This document shows positions 1 through 8,464 of a DNA stretch of 55,873 nt, one piece after another. The position numbers and the translations under genes are program-made. How positions within the stretch are numbered: the stretch's first letter is position 1; each line of letters starts with the position of its first letter. This stretch comes from an uncultured Megasphaera sp. (lineage in GTDB: Bacteria > Bacillota > Negativicutes > Veillonellales > Megasphaeraceae), in the NCBI RefSeq assembly GCF_900539295.1, contig NZ_UQBH01000015.1, positions 1 through 55,873 of the forward strand, written 5' to 3'. The notes beneath the pieces are model-generated. The model made no database searches. It saw nothing but the letters and a program-made list of their open reading frames with translations, and was not told the origin of the DNA.

Positions 1-11
1 AAATTTACTTA

Positions 12-34
12 CCCCCAGTGTAACTGGGGGTTTT
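12..34 (+). terminator. Rho-independent terminator of a gene left of the window
   Basis: An 8-bp perfect stem (12-19 with 23-30, CCCCCAGT/ACTGGGGG) with a 3-nt loop is followed by TTTT. No gene inside the window reads into it on the plus strand, so it probably ends a plus-strand gene outside the window. Confidence 0.7.
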
Positions 35-51
35 ATCATGCCTATTCGGCG

Positions 52-96
52 CCAAAAGAAAGAAGGGAACTGTCACTAAAGCGACAATTCCCTTCT
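52..96 (-). terminator. Terminator after the MFS transporter
   Basis: A 9-bp outer stem (61-69 with 88-96, AGAAGGGAA/TTCCCTTCT) continues after one mismatch as TGTC/GACA. On the minus strand it is followed by a T-rich run. It lies about 55 nt past the transporter stop and closes the left-arm minus-strand genes. Confidence 0.8.
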
Positions 97-150
97 ACAA
101 AAGGAGGACCTTTTAATCAAGGCAATCGATCATTTTTATTAAGAAAGTGC

Positions 151-1398
151 TTACACCCCGGTCGTCCGCGACGGCTGTACGGCCACTTCGATTCCATGAC
201 GGGTCTGATATTTCAAGAAACCCATGAGTGCCAAGGCGATGACGAAGGCGCCTACGAAGAAGTACAGGGTTGCGCTGTAGCTGTTAGTCGTTTCCTTGAT
301 AATCGATACCAAGAGCGGACCGGCAACGCCGGCAGCACCCCAAGCCGTCAATACACGGCCGTGAATGGCGCTGAGGTACTTCGTCCCAAAGAGGTCGCTG
401 AGGTAGGCCGGCATGCAGGAAAAGCCGCCGCCGTAGCAGGTAATGATCAACAACAGGAGGATCTGGAAGCTGAAGGCACTGGTAACATTAGCCAACTGCC
501 AGAAGGCCAGGATTTCAATAGCGAAGAACAAGACATACGTCGACGAACGGCCGATATAGTCCGAAACCGTAGCCCAGGCAATGCGGCCGGCACCGTTCAA
601 AAGGCCGATGAGGCCGACCATGGAAGCAGCAGCCATAGGAGACATGCCGACGACGTCTTGGGCCATCGGCGAAGCGACGGCCAGAAGGGCGATGCCGCAG
701 GTAATATTCGTAAAGAACAACCACCAGATTGCATAGAACTGCCACGTCTTCATAGCCCCTTTAACGGTAAACTGAGGCTGGGCATCGGCGTATTCGACAG
801 TCGATTTTTTTTCAGCCGATTCGGCTTCCGTTTCTTCCGGCGGAGCCAAATAGAGAGAAGAGGCAGTCATGATGACCATGTAGACGATGCCGAGGATGAT
901 GAAGTTAGAAACGAGGCCGAAAGACTGAACCAAAATCTGCATAGCAGGACCGGCAATGAGGCTGGCAAAACCGAAGCCCATGATGGCCAGGCCCGTTGCA
1001 AAGCCGCGGTTTTCAGGGAACCATTTGACCAGCGTCGACACCGGCGTAATGTAGCCAGTACCGAGGCCGATGCCGCCGATGACGCCGTAGGATACATAGA
1101 GCAGGGGCAGGCTATGCAGCGAAAGAGCGGCTGCCGTGCCGAACATAGCTAAGACAAAGAAGGTCATCGATAAGAGGCCCGATTTGCGGGGGCCGATTTT
1201 TTGAACAAAACTTCCCAAGAAACCTGCCGATAAACCGAGGAATAAAATAGCTAACGAAAAAGTCCATGTCGTTTCCTGCAGGCTGAAGCCCATGGCTTCC
1301 ATGATCGGCTTGGTCAAAACGCTCCAAGCATAGACACTGCCAATACAGATGTGGAGGCCGATAGCCGATAAGGCGATGAGCCAGCGATTTCTTTTCAT
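151..1398 (-). CDS. OFA-family MFS transporter (oxalate/formate antiporter-like)
   Basis: A 415-residue inner-membrane protein with about 12 hydrophobic segments. The N-terminal helix carries CIGSVYAWSVL, the signature of the oxalate:formate antiporter (OFA) group of the major facilitator superfamily. The long hydrophilic loop near the middle (EETEAESAEKK) separates the two six-helix halves. The frame stays open upstream to 1542, but ATG 1398 has GGAAGGAG eight bases ahead, and the upstream stretch is a structured leader, so 1398 is the start. The substrate cannot be read from sequence; small carboxylates such as formate or oxalate are typical of the family. Its leader is a probable ZTP riboswitch, which hints at a link to one-carbon or formate metabolism (inference). 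Confidence 0.88.
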   Translation of the reverse strand: MKRNRWLIALSAIGLHICIGSVYAWSVLTKPIMEAMGFSLQETTWTFSLAILFLGLSAGFLGSFVQKIGPRKSGLLSMTFFVLAMFGTAAALSLHSLPLLYVSYGVIGGIGLGTGYITPVSTLVKWFPENRGFATGLAIMGFGFASLIAGPAMQILVQSFGLVSNFIILGIVYMVIMTASSLYLAPPEETEAESAEKKSTVEYADAQPQFTVKGAMKTWQFYAIWWLFFTNITCGIALLAVASPMAQDVVGMSPMAAASMVGLIGLLNGAGRIAWATVSDYIGRSSTYVLFFAIEILAFWQLANVTSAFSFQILLLLIITCYGGGFSCMPAYLSDLFGTKYLSAIHGRVLTAWGAAGVAGPLLVSIIKETTNSYSATLYFFVGAFVIALALMGFLKYQTRHGIEVAVQPSRTTGV

Positions 1399-1437
1399 GA
1401 TCCATATCTCCTTCCAGGTTGGGAGCCTTGGGGTCTG

Positions 1438-1505
1438 AAAAAAAAATATACCGACCCCCGGGCCCAAGAATATGTTAGTAGCATACACTTGCCCAGACGG
1501 TCGGC
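1438..1505 (-). terminator. Expression-platform terminator of the ZTP riboswitch
   Basis: On the minus strand CCGACC (1504-1499) pairs with GGTCGG (1456-1451), and GGGC (1494-1491) with GCCC (1463-1460). The hairpin is followed by nine consecutive U (1446-1438 region). Its 5' arm contains the conserved 3' part of the aptamer, so aptamer folding and terminator folding exclude each other. Ligand binding would therefore switch the transporter on. Confidence 0.8.
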
Positions 1506-1567
1506 ATGAAATGACTTCGTACAGTTCACGTGGTTGCTCCACTTGAATCCGTCAGTCCTGTACGAAT
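1490..1567 (-). promoter_or_regulatory. ZTP (pfl-motif) riboswitch aptamer
   Basis: The minus-strand leader shows a 9-bp P1 (TTCGTACAG 1566-1558 with CTGTACGAA 1524-1516). Inside it are GGACTGACGG and a GTGG/CCAC hairpin. After P1 comes the conserved 3' block CCGTCTGGGCA (1500-1490). ACGG in the first part can pair with CCGT in the second, giving the pseudoknot that holds ZTP (the 5-aminoimidazole carboxamide riboside triphosphate alarmone). The GACUGRCG and CCGYCUGGGC blocks are those of the pfl motif from memory; I could not run a covariance search. The segment after P2 (GTGAA) differs from the usual GGGAGC-like bases. Confidence 0.78.
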
Positions 1568-1578
1568 TTGCTGATGTT

Positions 1579-1607
1579 ATTATACGAATATTGAGTCGTT
1601 TTGTCAA
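1579..1607 (-). promoter_or_regulatory. Sigma-A type promoter of the riboswitch-MFS gene
   Basis: Minus strand TTGACA (1607-1602), 17-bp spacer, TATAAT (1584-1579): a full consensus match. Transcription would start near 1572, a few bases before P1 of the aptamer, and give a leader of about 175 nt. Confidence 0.9.
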
Positions 1608-1616
1608 TATCCCTTT

Positions 1617-2654
1617 TTAAGCAGCCGGAGAAAAGGGAACGTAATCTTTGCTTTCAGTCTGGGACTGATCGGCATTCTGCTGCGCCGTTCCTGCATTCGA
1701 ATTTTTTTCCTGTTCCTGCTGAGCGGCCAATTCAGCAGCCTGCTGCTGTTTTTCCTGAATATCCGACAAGGTCTGGCCGGCCGGTGCGTGGCGCAGAATG
1801 TAGACGTTTTCTGCCGGTTCCGCATCCTTCAAAGCGGAAAAAGCATAGGTCATCAGTTTCTGTGCATCGCCATAGCGGTCACTGGAATTCATGATGGAAG
1901 CGATGACCGTCCGACCGTCGCGGGTTGCCGAAACGACTAGGCACGGTCCGCCGGCATTGGTCGTACCGGTCTTGATGCCGTTAGCACCGGCAAAGCCGCT
2001 GGTCAAAAATTCATTTGTCGACGTGCAGTGTTTGAATCCGCCATCCATATAGGGCATGTCGAATTCACTGCGGCTGACCATGGCCTGAAATTCAGGAATC
2101 TTCATACCGTAAGCAGCTATGACCGCCATATCGCGGGCCGTCGAATAGTGGTTCGTATCGGGAAGTCCGTGAGGGTTGGCAAAATGGGTATGCGCTGCTC
2201 CTAAAGCGGCTGCCTTTTCGTTCATCTTAGCGACAAAATCAGCTTCCGTCGGTGCTACTGTTTCGGCAACAGCCACAGCCGCATCACAGCCGGACACGAG
2301 CATCATGCCGGTCATGCCGTTGCTTAAGGTAATCTGATCGCCCGGCTTAATTCCCAGAACCGAAGCATCGCTTTCGATGTCATAAATATCATTGGTAATG
2401 TTAAGGGGCTTGTCCATCAGGTTTTGACCTTTCCCGAGCTCAATGCCGAGGATGGCCGTCATAATCTTGGTCGTACTGCCGGGATAAGCCAGATCATCGG
2501 CATTTTTCGCATAGAGTTCGTCCCCTGTATCGGCATCCATGACGTAGGCTGCATGAGCCTCGATGTCAGGTTTCTGCAGTTCATCGGCAAAGACAGGCGC
2601 TGCCAGGGTCATACAGGCAGCAGCGGCAAGACAGATCATTTTTTTTAAAGACAT
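1617..2654 (-). CDS. D-alanyl-D-alanine peptidase, S11 family (K15-like motifs)
   Basis: A 345-residue exported penicillin-binding protein that would trim or cross-link the D-Ala-D-Ala ends of peptidoglycan in the periplasm. An N-terminal signal peptide ends near PVFA-DE. The three active-site motifs are STTK (around residue 60), SGC (around 121) and KTG (around 217). Most S11 enzymes have SxN as the second motif; SGC is the form I recall from Streptomyces K15 transpeptidase. After the catalytic domain there is no clear PBP5-like C-terminal domain but a Gln/Ala/Glu-rich tail. ATG 2654 has GGGAGAGGTG nine bases upstream. It follows rsmG by 19 bases, so it is probably in the same operon. Confidence 0.9.
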   Translation of the reverse strand: MSLKKMICLAAAACMTLAAPVFADELQKPDIEAHAAYVMDADTGDELYAKNADDLAYPGSTTKIMTAILGIELGKGQNLMDKPLNITNDIYDIESDASVLGIKPGDQITLSNGMTGMMLVSGCDAAVAVAETVAPTEADFVAKMNEKAAALGAAHTHFANPHGLPDTNHYSTARDMAVIAAYGMKIPEFQAMVSRSEFDMPYMDGGFKHCTSTNEFLTSGFAGANGIKTGTTNAGGPCLVVSATRDGRTVIASIMNSSDRYGDAQKLMTYAFSALKDAEPAENVYILRHAPAGQTLSDIQEKQQQAAELAAQQEQEKNSNAGTAQQNADQSQTESKDYVPFSPAA

Positions 2655-2673
2655 AATAATTGCACCTCTCCCT

Positions 2674-3384
2674 TTATAAAGGATTTTTTACAGCCATTTT
2701 CGGCTTTCGCGGATATTTTTTAGGACTGTCGCCGACCTTTTGAATGTAGATGACAGCCCGCACCTCATCGAGTCCCGGAAGGTGAACCGGTTTCACTTTC
2801 GATACGGCACCACCTAAAATTTTCAAAGCATTTTCAGCTTCCTTCAATTCTTCCTCGTACTGAGCGCCCTTTAAGGAAATGAAATATCCGTCCTGTTTGA
2901 CATAGGGCAGGGACCATTCGGCCAGGACATTAAGCCTGGCTACGGCCCGGCTGGTCACGACGTCAAAGGCACTGCGATAAGCCGGCTGATGAGCAGCATC
3001 TTCAGCTCGCCCGTGGAGAAATTCTGCCGTAAGTCCCAGTTGACCGACCAGTTTCTGCAAAAACGTGAGCCGTTTCTGGAGGGAGTCAAAAAAGGTGACC
3101 TTCAAATCGGGCCGATAGATGAGCAGCGGCAGGCCCGGAAAGCCGGCACCGGTCCCTAAATCGAGGACCGATGCACCGACCTTAAAGCAGTCGGCATCAT
3201 AACAGGAAAGACTGTCGGCCATGTGTTTGACCGCCACTTCTTTCGGCTCCGTAATGGCCGTCAAGTTCATGACTTTATTGGTTTCGATCAGTTCTTCATG
3301 AAAGATATCGAATTGGCGGAGCTGTTCTTCCGTAATGGAAAGGCCCATCGCCGTAAGTGCGGCTTTTAGTTCGCTGCCAAACAT
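2674..3384 (-). CDS. rsmG: 16S rRNA (guanine527-N7)-methyltransferase
   Basis: A 236-residue SAM-dependent methyltransferase (GidB) that methylates G527 of 16S rRNA. The SAM-binding motif LDLGTGAGFPG lies near residues 74-84. The start is ATG 3384, one base after the mnmG stop, so the two are translationally coupled. The open frame runs further upstream only because it overlaps mnmG. The mnmG-rsmG order is the conserved left side of many bacterial origins, but noc/parA/parB, which often follow, are not here. Confidence 0.95.
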   Translation of the reverse strand: MFGSELKAALTAMGLSITEEQLRQFDIFHEELIETNKVMNLTAITEPKEVAVKHMADSLSCYDADCFKVGASVLDLGTGAGFPGLPLLIYRPDLKVTFFDSLQKRLTFLQKLVGQLGLTAEFLHGRAEDAAHQPAYRSAFDVVTSRAVARLNVLAEWSLPYVKQDGYFISLKGAQYEEELKEAENALKILGGAVSKVKPVHLPGLDEVRAVIYIQKVGDSPKKYPRKPKMAVKNPL

Positions 3385-3385
3385 A

Positions 3386-5260
3386 TCACTTATCCCCCCG
3401 GTTGTGTTGTTCCAAGACGATGAGCAGTGCCGTAATATCAGCCGGTGAGACGCCGGAAATACGGCTTGCCTGACCCAGGGACAGCGGCCGGATTTCATCG
3501 AGCTTCTGCCGTGCTTCGGCCGATAAGGTATCGATATCGGCATAGACGATATCCTTTGGCATCTTCTTTTTCTCCAAGCGATTCATCTTGTCGACCTGTT
3601 CCATCTGCCGGCTGATATAGCCTTCATACTTGATCATGATTTCGATTTCTTCCTCGACGTCTTCCTGTAAGTCCGGCAGGTCAAACACGGTCTGCAGGGA
3701 TTCATAATTCACGTCGTCGCGGCGGAGGAGATCATAAGCAGTAAGGGCCGTGTGGATAGGCGCCGTACCGAGTGCTTCGAGTTTAGCCAAGTTTTCTTTA
3801 GACGGCGTAATCGAAACGGCCTTCAAAGCAGCGATTCCGTCTTCAATAGCCGATTTCTTGGCCGTAAAGGCTTCATATCGGGCATCGTCAACCAAGCCGA
3901 GATCGCGTCCCTTCTGAGTGAGACGTAAATCGGCATTATCCTGTCTCAAGATGAGGCGGTATTCACTGCGGCTGGTCATGATGCGGTAAGGTTCATTCGT
4001 CCCTTTGGTGACCAAATCGTCGATGAGTACGCCGATATAGGCTTCAGACCGGGTCAGGACAAAGGGATCTTTTTGCTGCACTTTCAAAGCGGCATTGATG
4101 CCGGCAATCAGGCCCTGAGCGGCTGCTTCTTCATAGCCGCTGGTACCGTTGGCCTGGCCTGCGGAAAAGAGGCCCGATATTTTTTTCGTTTCCAGCCACG
4201 GCGTGAGCTGCGTCGGATCGAGGCAGTCGTATTCAATGGCGTAGCCGGGACGCATGATCTTGACGTCCTGGAGGCCGGGAATCGTTCGCAGGAACGCATA
4301 CTGAACGTCAGCAGGCATACTGGTGCTCATGCCCTGGACGTACATTTCTTCCGTCGATTCCCCTTCCGGTTCAACGAAAAGCTGATGGCGCTTCTTATCG
4401 GCAAAGCGGACGATTTTCGACTCGATGGACGGGCAGTACCGCGGACCGATGCCTTCGATAACGCCGTTGCACATCGGAGCCCGGTCGAGATTGTCGCGAA
4501 TGATTTTATGCGTTTCTTCATTAGTAAAGGTCAGCCAGCAGCAAGCCTTATTGCGGTTCTTCCGTTCCGACAGGAAGGAAAAGGCGTGGCCGTCTTTATC
4601 GCCTTCCTGCTTGGTCATTTCATCGGTACGAAGGGTACGGCGGTCGACGCGGGCCGGCGTGCCGGTCTTAAAGCGCATGAGCTTTATCCCGGCCTGCAAG
4701 AGGGATGCCGACAGGTCTTCTGCCGAACGCTGGCCGATAGGGCCGCCGGAATAGGTGCAGTCGCCAATGATGATTTTCCCTTTTAAATAGGTCCCCGTCG
4801 CCAAGATGACGCACGGTGCCTGATAGACTTCATCAAGTTCCGTCCGGACACCGGAAACGGCGCCGTTCTCCAGCAACAGGTCGGTAATCATGAGCTGCTT
4901 GACATCGAGATTTTCCTGGTTTTCCAGGGTCTTGGTCATAGCCATCTGATACAGTTTTTTATCGGACTGGGCCCGGAGTGAATAAACAGCCGGCCCCTTT
5001 CCCGTATTGAGCATCCGCATCTGAATGCAGGTCTTATCAGTATTAATGCCCATTTCGCCGCCCAAGGCATCGATTTCCCGGACGAGATGACTCTTCCCGG
5101 GACCGCCGACAGCAGGATTGCAGGGCATGAGGGCAATATTATCTAAATTCAAAGTAGCCATCAGCGTCTTAGCACCTAAGCGGGCACTGGCAAGAGCTGC
5201 TTCACAGCCGGCATGGCCGGCGCCGATGACGATGACGTCGTATGTATCGACGATAAACAT
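3386..5260 (-). CDS. mnmG: tRNA uridine-5-carboxymethylaminomethyl modification enzyme, FAD subunit
   Basis: A 624-residue protein (GidA) of normal family length. With MnmE it installs the cmnm5 group on the wobble uridine of certain tRNAs. The FAD-binding GAGHAGCEAA is at residues 13-22. IGDCTYSGGPIGQ and RYCPSIESK, the second bearing the usual catalytic cysteine, are present. The C-terminal helical domain binds tRNA and MnmE in the family. ATG 5260 has AAAGAGGTGG in front of it. It begins 12 bases after mnmE on the same strand. Confidence 0.97.
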   Translation of the reverse strand: MFIVDTYDVIVIGAGHAGCEAALASARLGAKTLMATLNLDNIALMPCNPAVGGPGKSHLVREIDALGGEMGINTDKTCIQMRMLNTGKGPAVYSLRAQSDKKLYQMAMTKTLENQENLDVKQLMITDLLLENGAVSGVRTELDEVYQAPCVILATGTYLKGKIIIGDCTYSGGPIGQRSAEDLSASLLQAGIKLMRFKTGTPARVDRRTLRTDEMTKQEGDKDGHAFSFLSERKNRNKACCWLTFTNEETHKIIRDNLDRAPMCNGVIEGIGPRYCPSIESKIVRFADKKRHQLFVEPEGESTEEMYVQGMSTSMPADVQYAFLRTIPGLQDVKIMRPGYAIEYDCLDPTQLTPWLETKKISGLFSAGQANGTSGYEEAAAQGLIAGINAALKVQQKDPFVLTRSEAYIGVLIDDLVTKGTNEPYRIMTSRSEYRLILRQDNADLRLTQKGRDLGLVDDARYEAFTAKKSAIEDGIAALKAVSITPSKENLAKLEALGTAPIHTALTAYDLLRRDDVNYESLQTVFDLPDLQEDVEEEIEIMIKYEGYISRQMEQVDKMNRLEKKKMPKDIVYADIDTLSAEARQKLDEIRPLSLGQASRISGVSPADITALLIVLEQHNRGDK

Positions 5261-5272
5261 AGTTCCACCTCT

Positions 5273-6652
5273 TTATTTTCCCAAACAGAATCGACTGAAG
5301 ATTTCTTCAACGATATCGTCGTGAACGGTATCTCCTGTAATAGAGCCTAACAGACTCCAGGCTTCCCGCAAATCGACGACGGCAAAGTCGACGGGCATGC
5401 CGTCTTCCATGGCCGTGAGAGCCCGTTCCAGAGATTCCCGGCTCTGGCGGACCAACTCGATATGGCGGGTATTGGTGAGCAGAGCGCTGCCGGAATGATT
5501 GGTGCGAGGCAAAGCCTCTTCCAACAGCCGTTCTTTTAAAGCCTCAAGGCCTTCACCGGTACTGGCCGAAATAGACAGGACCGGATGGTCATAAGAGGCC
5601 AGGTCCCCTTCACTCACGACGGCCGGGAGATCCAACTTATTGAGGACAATCAAGGCATTCTTATCCGCTGTGGACGCTAAGATGCTCTTGTCCTCTTCCG
5701 AAAGGGGCCGCGAGCGGTCGATGACGACGACAGTGATATCGGCCTTATCCATATAGGATTTAGCCTTGGTCACACCGATCTGTTCGACCCGGTCGTCAGT
5801 CTCCCGAATGCCCGCCGTATCGACCAGGCAGACGGGAACGCCTTTTAAAGAAATCCATTCTTCAAGAACATCCCGCGTCGTTCCCGGTACATCCGTAACG
5901 ATAGCCCGGTCGCTTTGAAGGAGGCAGTTGAGAAGGCTTGATTTACCGGCATTCGGCGTGCCGGCAATAGCCGCCATGACGCCGTCTCGGATCATCCGGC
6001 CTTCCCGTGAAGCGGCCAACATGTCGTCGAGAGCTTCTATTTGAGTCCGAATAGAACCGGCTACGTCAGGGACGGTAATGTCTTCCAAGTCCTCTTCGGG
6101 ATAATCAATCATGACTTCTAAGCGGGTAATAAAATCGGTCAATTCCTTGCGCATGGCACCGACAGCCTTCGACAGCCTTCCTTCGAGCTGGCTTACGGCA
6201 CTGGTAAGTCCCTGATCGCTCTTGGCCTGGATGACGTCCATAACGGCTTCAGCCTGAGCTAAATCGATGCGGCCGTTTACAAAAGCCCGCTGCGTAAATT
6301 CACCGGGATTCGCCAAGCGGGCCCCGTGGGAAAGGAGCTGAGCCAAAATCTCTTCTAAAGCTTTATAGCCGCCGTGGCATTGGATTTCCAATACATCTTC
6401 GGCCGTATATGAATGGGGGCCCTTCATGATGAGCAGCAGCACTTCATCGATAGGCTGACCGTCATCGGACACGATCATGCCGTGCTGAATCGAACGGTCC
6501 CGCCGCTCCGCTAAAGGAACACCCGATGAACTCTCAAAAATGGCATCGCCTACAGCATACGCTTTGCTGCCGCTGATACGAATGACGCCGATGCCGCTTT
6601 CACCGAGAGGCGTTGCAATGGCCGCAATCGTATCGGCCGTATCATACATCAT
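5273..6652 (-). CDS. mnmE: tRNA modification GTPase
   Basis: A 459-residue GTPase (TrmE), partner of MnmG in wobble-uridine modification. An N-terminal formyl-THF-binding-like domain comes first. The G domain has GTPNAGKSS, GTTRD, DTAG and NKLD. The C-terminus ends in FCLGK, matching the family's FC(I/L)GK with its functional cysteine. ATG ATG at 6652 follows GGAAGGAG by six bases. The longer open frame upstream runs through a terminator hairpin and is not used. Confidence 0.97.
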   Translation of the reverse strand: MMYDTADTIAAIATPLGESGIGVIRISGSKAYAVGDAIFESSSGVPLAERRDRSIQHGMIVSDDGQPIDEVLLLIMKGPHSYTAEDVLEIQCHGGYKALEEILAQLLSHGARLANPGEFTQRAFVNGRIDLAQAEAVMDVIQAKSDQGLTSAVSQLEGRLSKAVGAMRKELTDFITRLEVMIDYPEEDLEDITVPDVAGSIRTQIEALDDMLAASREGRMIRDGVMAAIAGTPNAGKSSLLNCLLQSDRAIVTDVPGTTRDVLEEWISLKGVPVCLVDTAGIRETDDRVEQIGVTKAKSYMDKADITVVVIDRSRPLSEEDKSILASTADKNALIVLNKLDLPAVVSEGDLASYDHPVLSISASTGEGLEALKERLLEEALPRTNHSGSALLTNTRHIELVRQSRESLERALTAMEDGMPVDFAVVDLREAWSLLGSITGDTVHDDIVEEIFSRFCLGK

Positions 6653-6673
6653 ATAGTACTCCTTCCATAGTCT

Positions 6674-6702
6674 AAAAGGAGTTGTCAGCGACAACTCCTT
6701 TT
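6674..6702 (-). terminator. Terminator or attenuator between jag and mnmE
   Basis: A perfect 13-bp inverted repeat (6674-6686 with 6690-6702, AAAAGGAGTTGTC) with a 3-nt loop, ending in TTTT on the minus strand. It separates the rpmH-to-jag genes from mnmE-mnmG-rsmG. I see no strong promoter for mnmE between it and the gene, so readthrough may be intended. Confidence 0.75.
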
Positions 6703-6722
6703 TCATATCTTCTCTTTATACT

Positions 6723-7532
6723 CTATCCTTGATAATAAATGACGACGTGGCGATACGGATCTTTGCCTTCGCTTTCTGTCCGTACTTCCGAGTCATTTTG
6801 CAGTGTCAAGTGAATGATTTTTCGTTCATAACCGTTCATCGGCTCGAGGACGACGGGTTCACCGTTTTGTTTTACCCGGTTTGCCAGGCGATGAGCCAGC
6901 TGCTTCAGCGTTTCTTCACGGCGGTGACGATAATTTTCTACGTCGAGCATGATGAAGTACCGCGAATTTTCACCCTGATTTGTCGTCAAGTTGGTCAAAT
7001 ACTGGAGTGCATCCAGCGTCTGGCCGTGCTTGCCGATGAGAATGCCTAAATTTTTGCCGTGGAGATGAAGAATGATCTTATCGGACTTGATCATCTTTTC
7101 GATGACCACTTCGATGCCCATATTCTTCAAAACTTCCAGCAGGAAGGCCTTCCCCTTAGCGGCCGCTTCTTCAGCAGAGAAGGAGTCTTCTTCCGCCTCG
7201 CTGACTGTCGTTGCAGGAGCGATTTCTTCAGCAGAATCTTCTTCAACTTTAACGTCTGCCACTTCTTCAGCCGTTTCCGGTTCCTCCACAGGAGCGGCTT
7301 TTTCCAGCACTGCCTGAACGCCTTCAGTCTCAACGACTTCCTTCGGTACAGGCGTTACATCGTCCTTTTCGGTAATGCGGACTCGAGCCGGCTTGCTGCC
7401 GAAACCAAAGAAGCCGCTTTTCGGTTCTTCTAAAATCTCGATGTCTACTTCTTCCTTCATTCTGCCGAGGCGCACCAGACCGGAGCGAACGGCATCTTCG
7501 ATCGTTTTTCCTGTTGCTTCGATAGTACTCAT
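6723..7532 (-). CDS. jag: Jag / KhpB RNA-binding protein
   Basis: A 269-residue cytoplasmic RNA-binding protein tied to cell elongation and division control in Firmicutes. The Jag-N domain (residues 1-55, KSGFFGFGSKPARV) is followed by a long Glu/Val/Ala-rich linker (about 60-125). A KH domain with GKHGQTLDALQ follows, then an R3H domain (RRKETL-like, RLANRV). Its ATG overlaps the yidC stop as ATGA, so the two are coupled, the usual pairing of SpoIIIJ and Jag. Confidence 0.93.
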   Translation of the reverse strand: MSTIEATGKTIEDAVRSGLVRLGRMKEEVDIEILEEPKSGFFGFGSKPARVRITEKDDVTPVPKEVVETEGVQAVLEKAAPVEEPETAEEVADVKVEEDSAEEIAPATTVSEAEEDSFSAEEAAAKGKAFLLEVLKNMGIEVVIEKMIKSDKIILHLHGKNLGILIGKHGQTLDALQYLTNLTTNQGENSRYFIMLDVENYRHRREETLKQLAHRLANRVKQNGEPVVLEPMNGYERKIIHLTLQNDSEVRTESEGKDPYRHVVIYYQG

Positions 7533-8221
7533 GCTTCTGCTCCTTTATTCTTGAGGTGAGCCATTACCATCTGCTGGCCCCACTGGAAGAGATTGGAGAC
7601 AACCCAGTAGATAACCAGGCCGCTCGGGAAGTTAAGGCTGATCCAGCCGATGAACAGCGGCATGACGACTTTCATGATCTTCTGCTGTTTCGCTTGGGCC
7701 TCAGATGCAGCTACTTGTGCCCCGGACATCTGGTTCTGAATAAAGTACGTCGAAATAGCCGACAGGATCGGCATGACATAAATCGGATCGGGCTGACCGA
7801 GGCTGGGAAGCCATAAGAAACTTTCAAAAGCCGGGTCATAAGGATACTCTCTTAAAGCATAGAATATAGAAATAAGGAAAGGCATCTGAATGAGAATCGG
7901 CAGGCAGCCCGAAAGAGGGTTGACGCCCATTTCACGATACAGTTTCGTCATTTCTTCCTGCATCTTCTTCTGGTTTCCTTTATACTTCTTCTGTATTTCT
8001 TTAATCTTAGGCTGCAGAACCTGCATACCTTCCATGGAACGGATCTGTTTAGCCGTGAGCGGCGACAGAATCAATTTAATAATCAAGGTGAGCAAGATAA
8101 TGGCAATGCCATAGCTCGGATAGCCCATGCTCTGGGTAAAAGCATAACAGTAATTCATAAATGTCGTCATAATACCACTGAGGACATCCATTATTCCACT
8201 GAAAAAGCCCAATGTGCTCAA
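7529..8221 (-). CDS. yidC: Membrane protein insertase YidC/OxaA
   Basis: A 230-residue inner-membrane insertase of the short Gram-positive type, without the large periplasmic domain of proteobacterial YidC. Five hydrophobic segments are visible, and the cytoplasmic loop is Lys/Gln-rich. The start is TTG 8221, with AACAGGAG in front of it; no ATG lies at a better place. It sits between yidD and jag in the conserved order. Confidence 0.93.
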   Translation of the reverse strand: MSTLGFFSGIMDVLSGIMTTFMNYCYAFTQSMGYPSYGIAIILLTLIIKLILSPLTAKQIRSMEGMQVLQPKIKEIQKKYKGNQKKMQEEMTKLYREMGVNPLSGCLPILIQMPFLISIFYALREYPYDPAFESFLWLPSLGQPDPIYVMPILSAISTYFIQNQMSGAQVAASEAQAKQQKIMKVVMPLFIGWISLNFPSGLVIYWVVSNLFQWGQQMVMAHLKNKGAEA

Positions 8222-8248
8222 CTCCTGTTCAGTTGTAAAAATAAGGAT

Positions 8249-8458
8249 TTACGGTACGGGATCGTATCCGCCTTTGTGAAAGGGATGGCATTTTAAAATG
8301 CGCCTTATTGCCAAGTAACTCCCTTTTAATGCACCGTATTTCTGCAATGCTTCAAGAGCATAGGCAGAACAAGTGGGATAAAACCGGCAGCATGGCCGGT
8401 GAAGCGGCGATATAAATAACTGGTAGCCCCTAATGAGGGCTATGAAACACCATTTCAT
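8249..8458 (-). CDS. yidD: Membrane protein insertion efficiency factor
   Basis: A 69-residue protein of the YidD family. The conserved CCRFYPTCSAYALEAL and CHPFHKGGYDPVP segments are both present. An N-terminal amphipathic helix would place it at the inner face of the membrane, where it aids YidC. It begins 6 bases after rnpA and lies in the rpmH operon. Confidence 0.95.
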   Translation of the reverse strand: MKWCFIALIRGYQLFISPLHRPCCRFYPTCSAYALEALQKYGALKGSYLAIRRILKCHPFHKGGYDPVP

Positions 8459-8464
8459 GCATCA

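Noticed and set aside
196..1152. Plus-strand open frame of 318 codons
   Set aside because: Fully antisense to the MFS transporter, highly charged low-complexity product, no ribosome site; a shadow of codon bias.
1399..1542. N-terminal extension of the MFS protein
   Set aside because: The stretch is the ZTP leader and terminator; the ribosome site fits ATG 1398.
3385..3543. N-terminal extension of rsmG
   Set aside because: It reads out of frame through the mnmG 3' end; family length and start fit ATG 3384.
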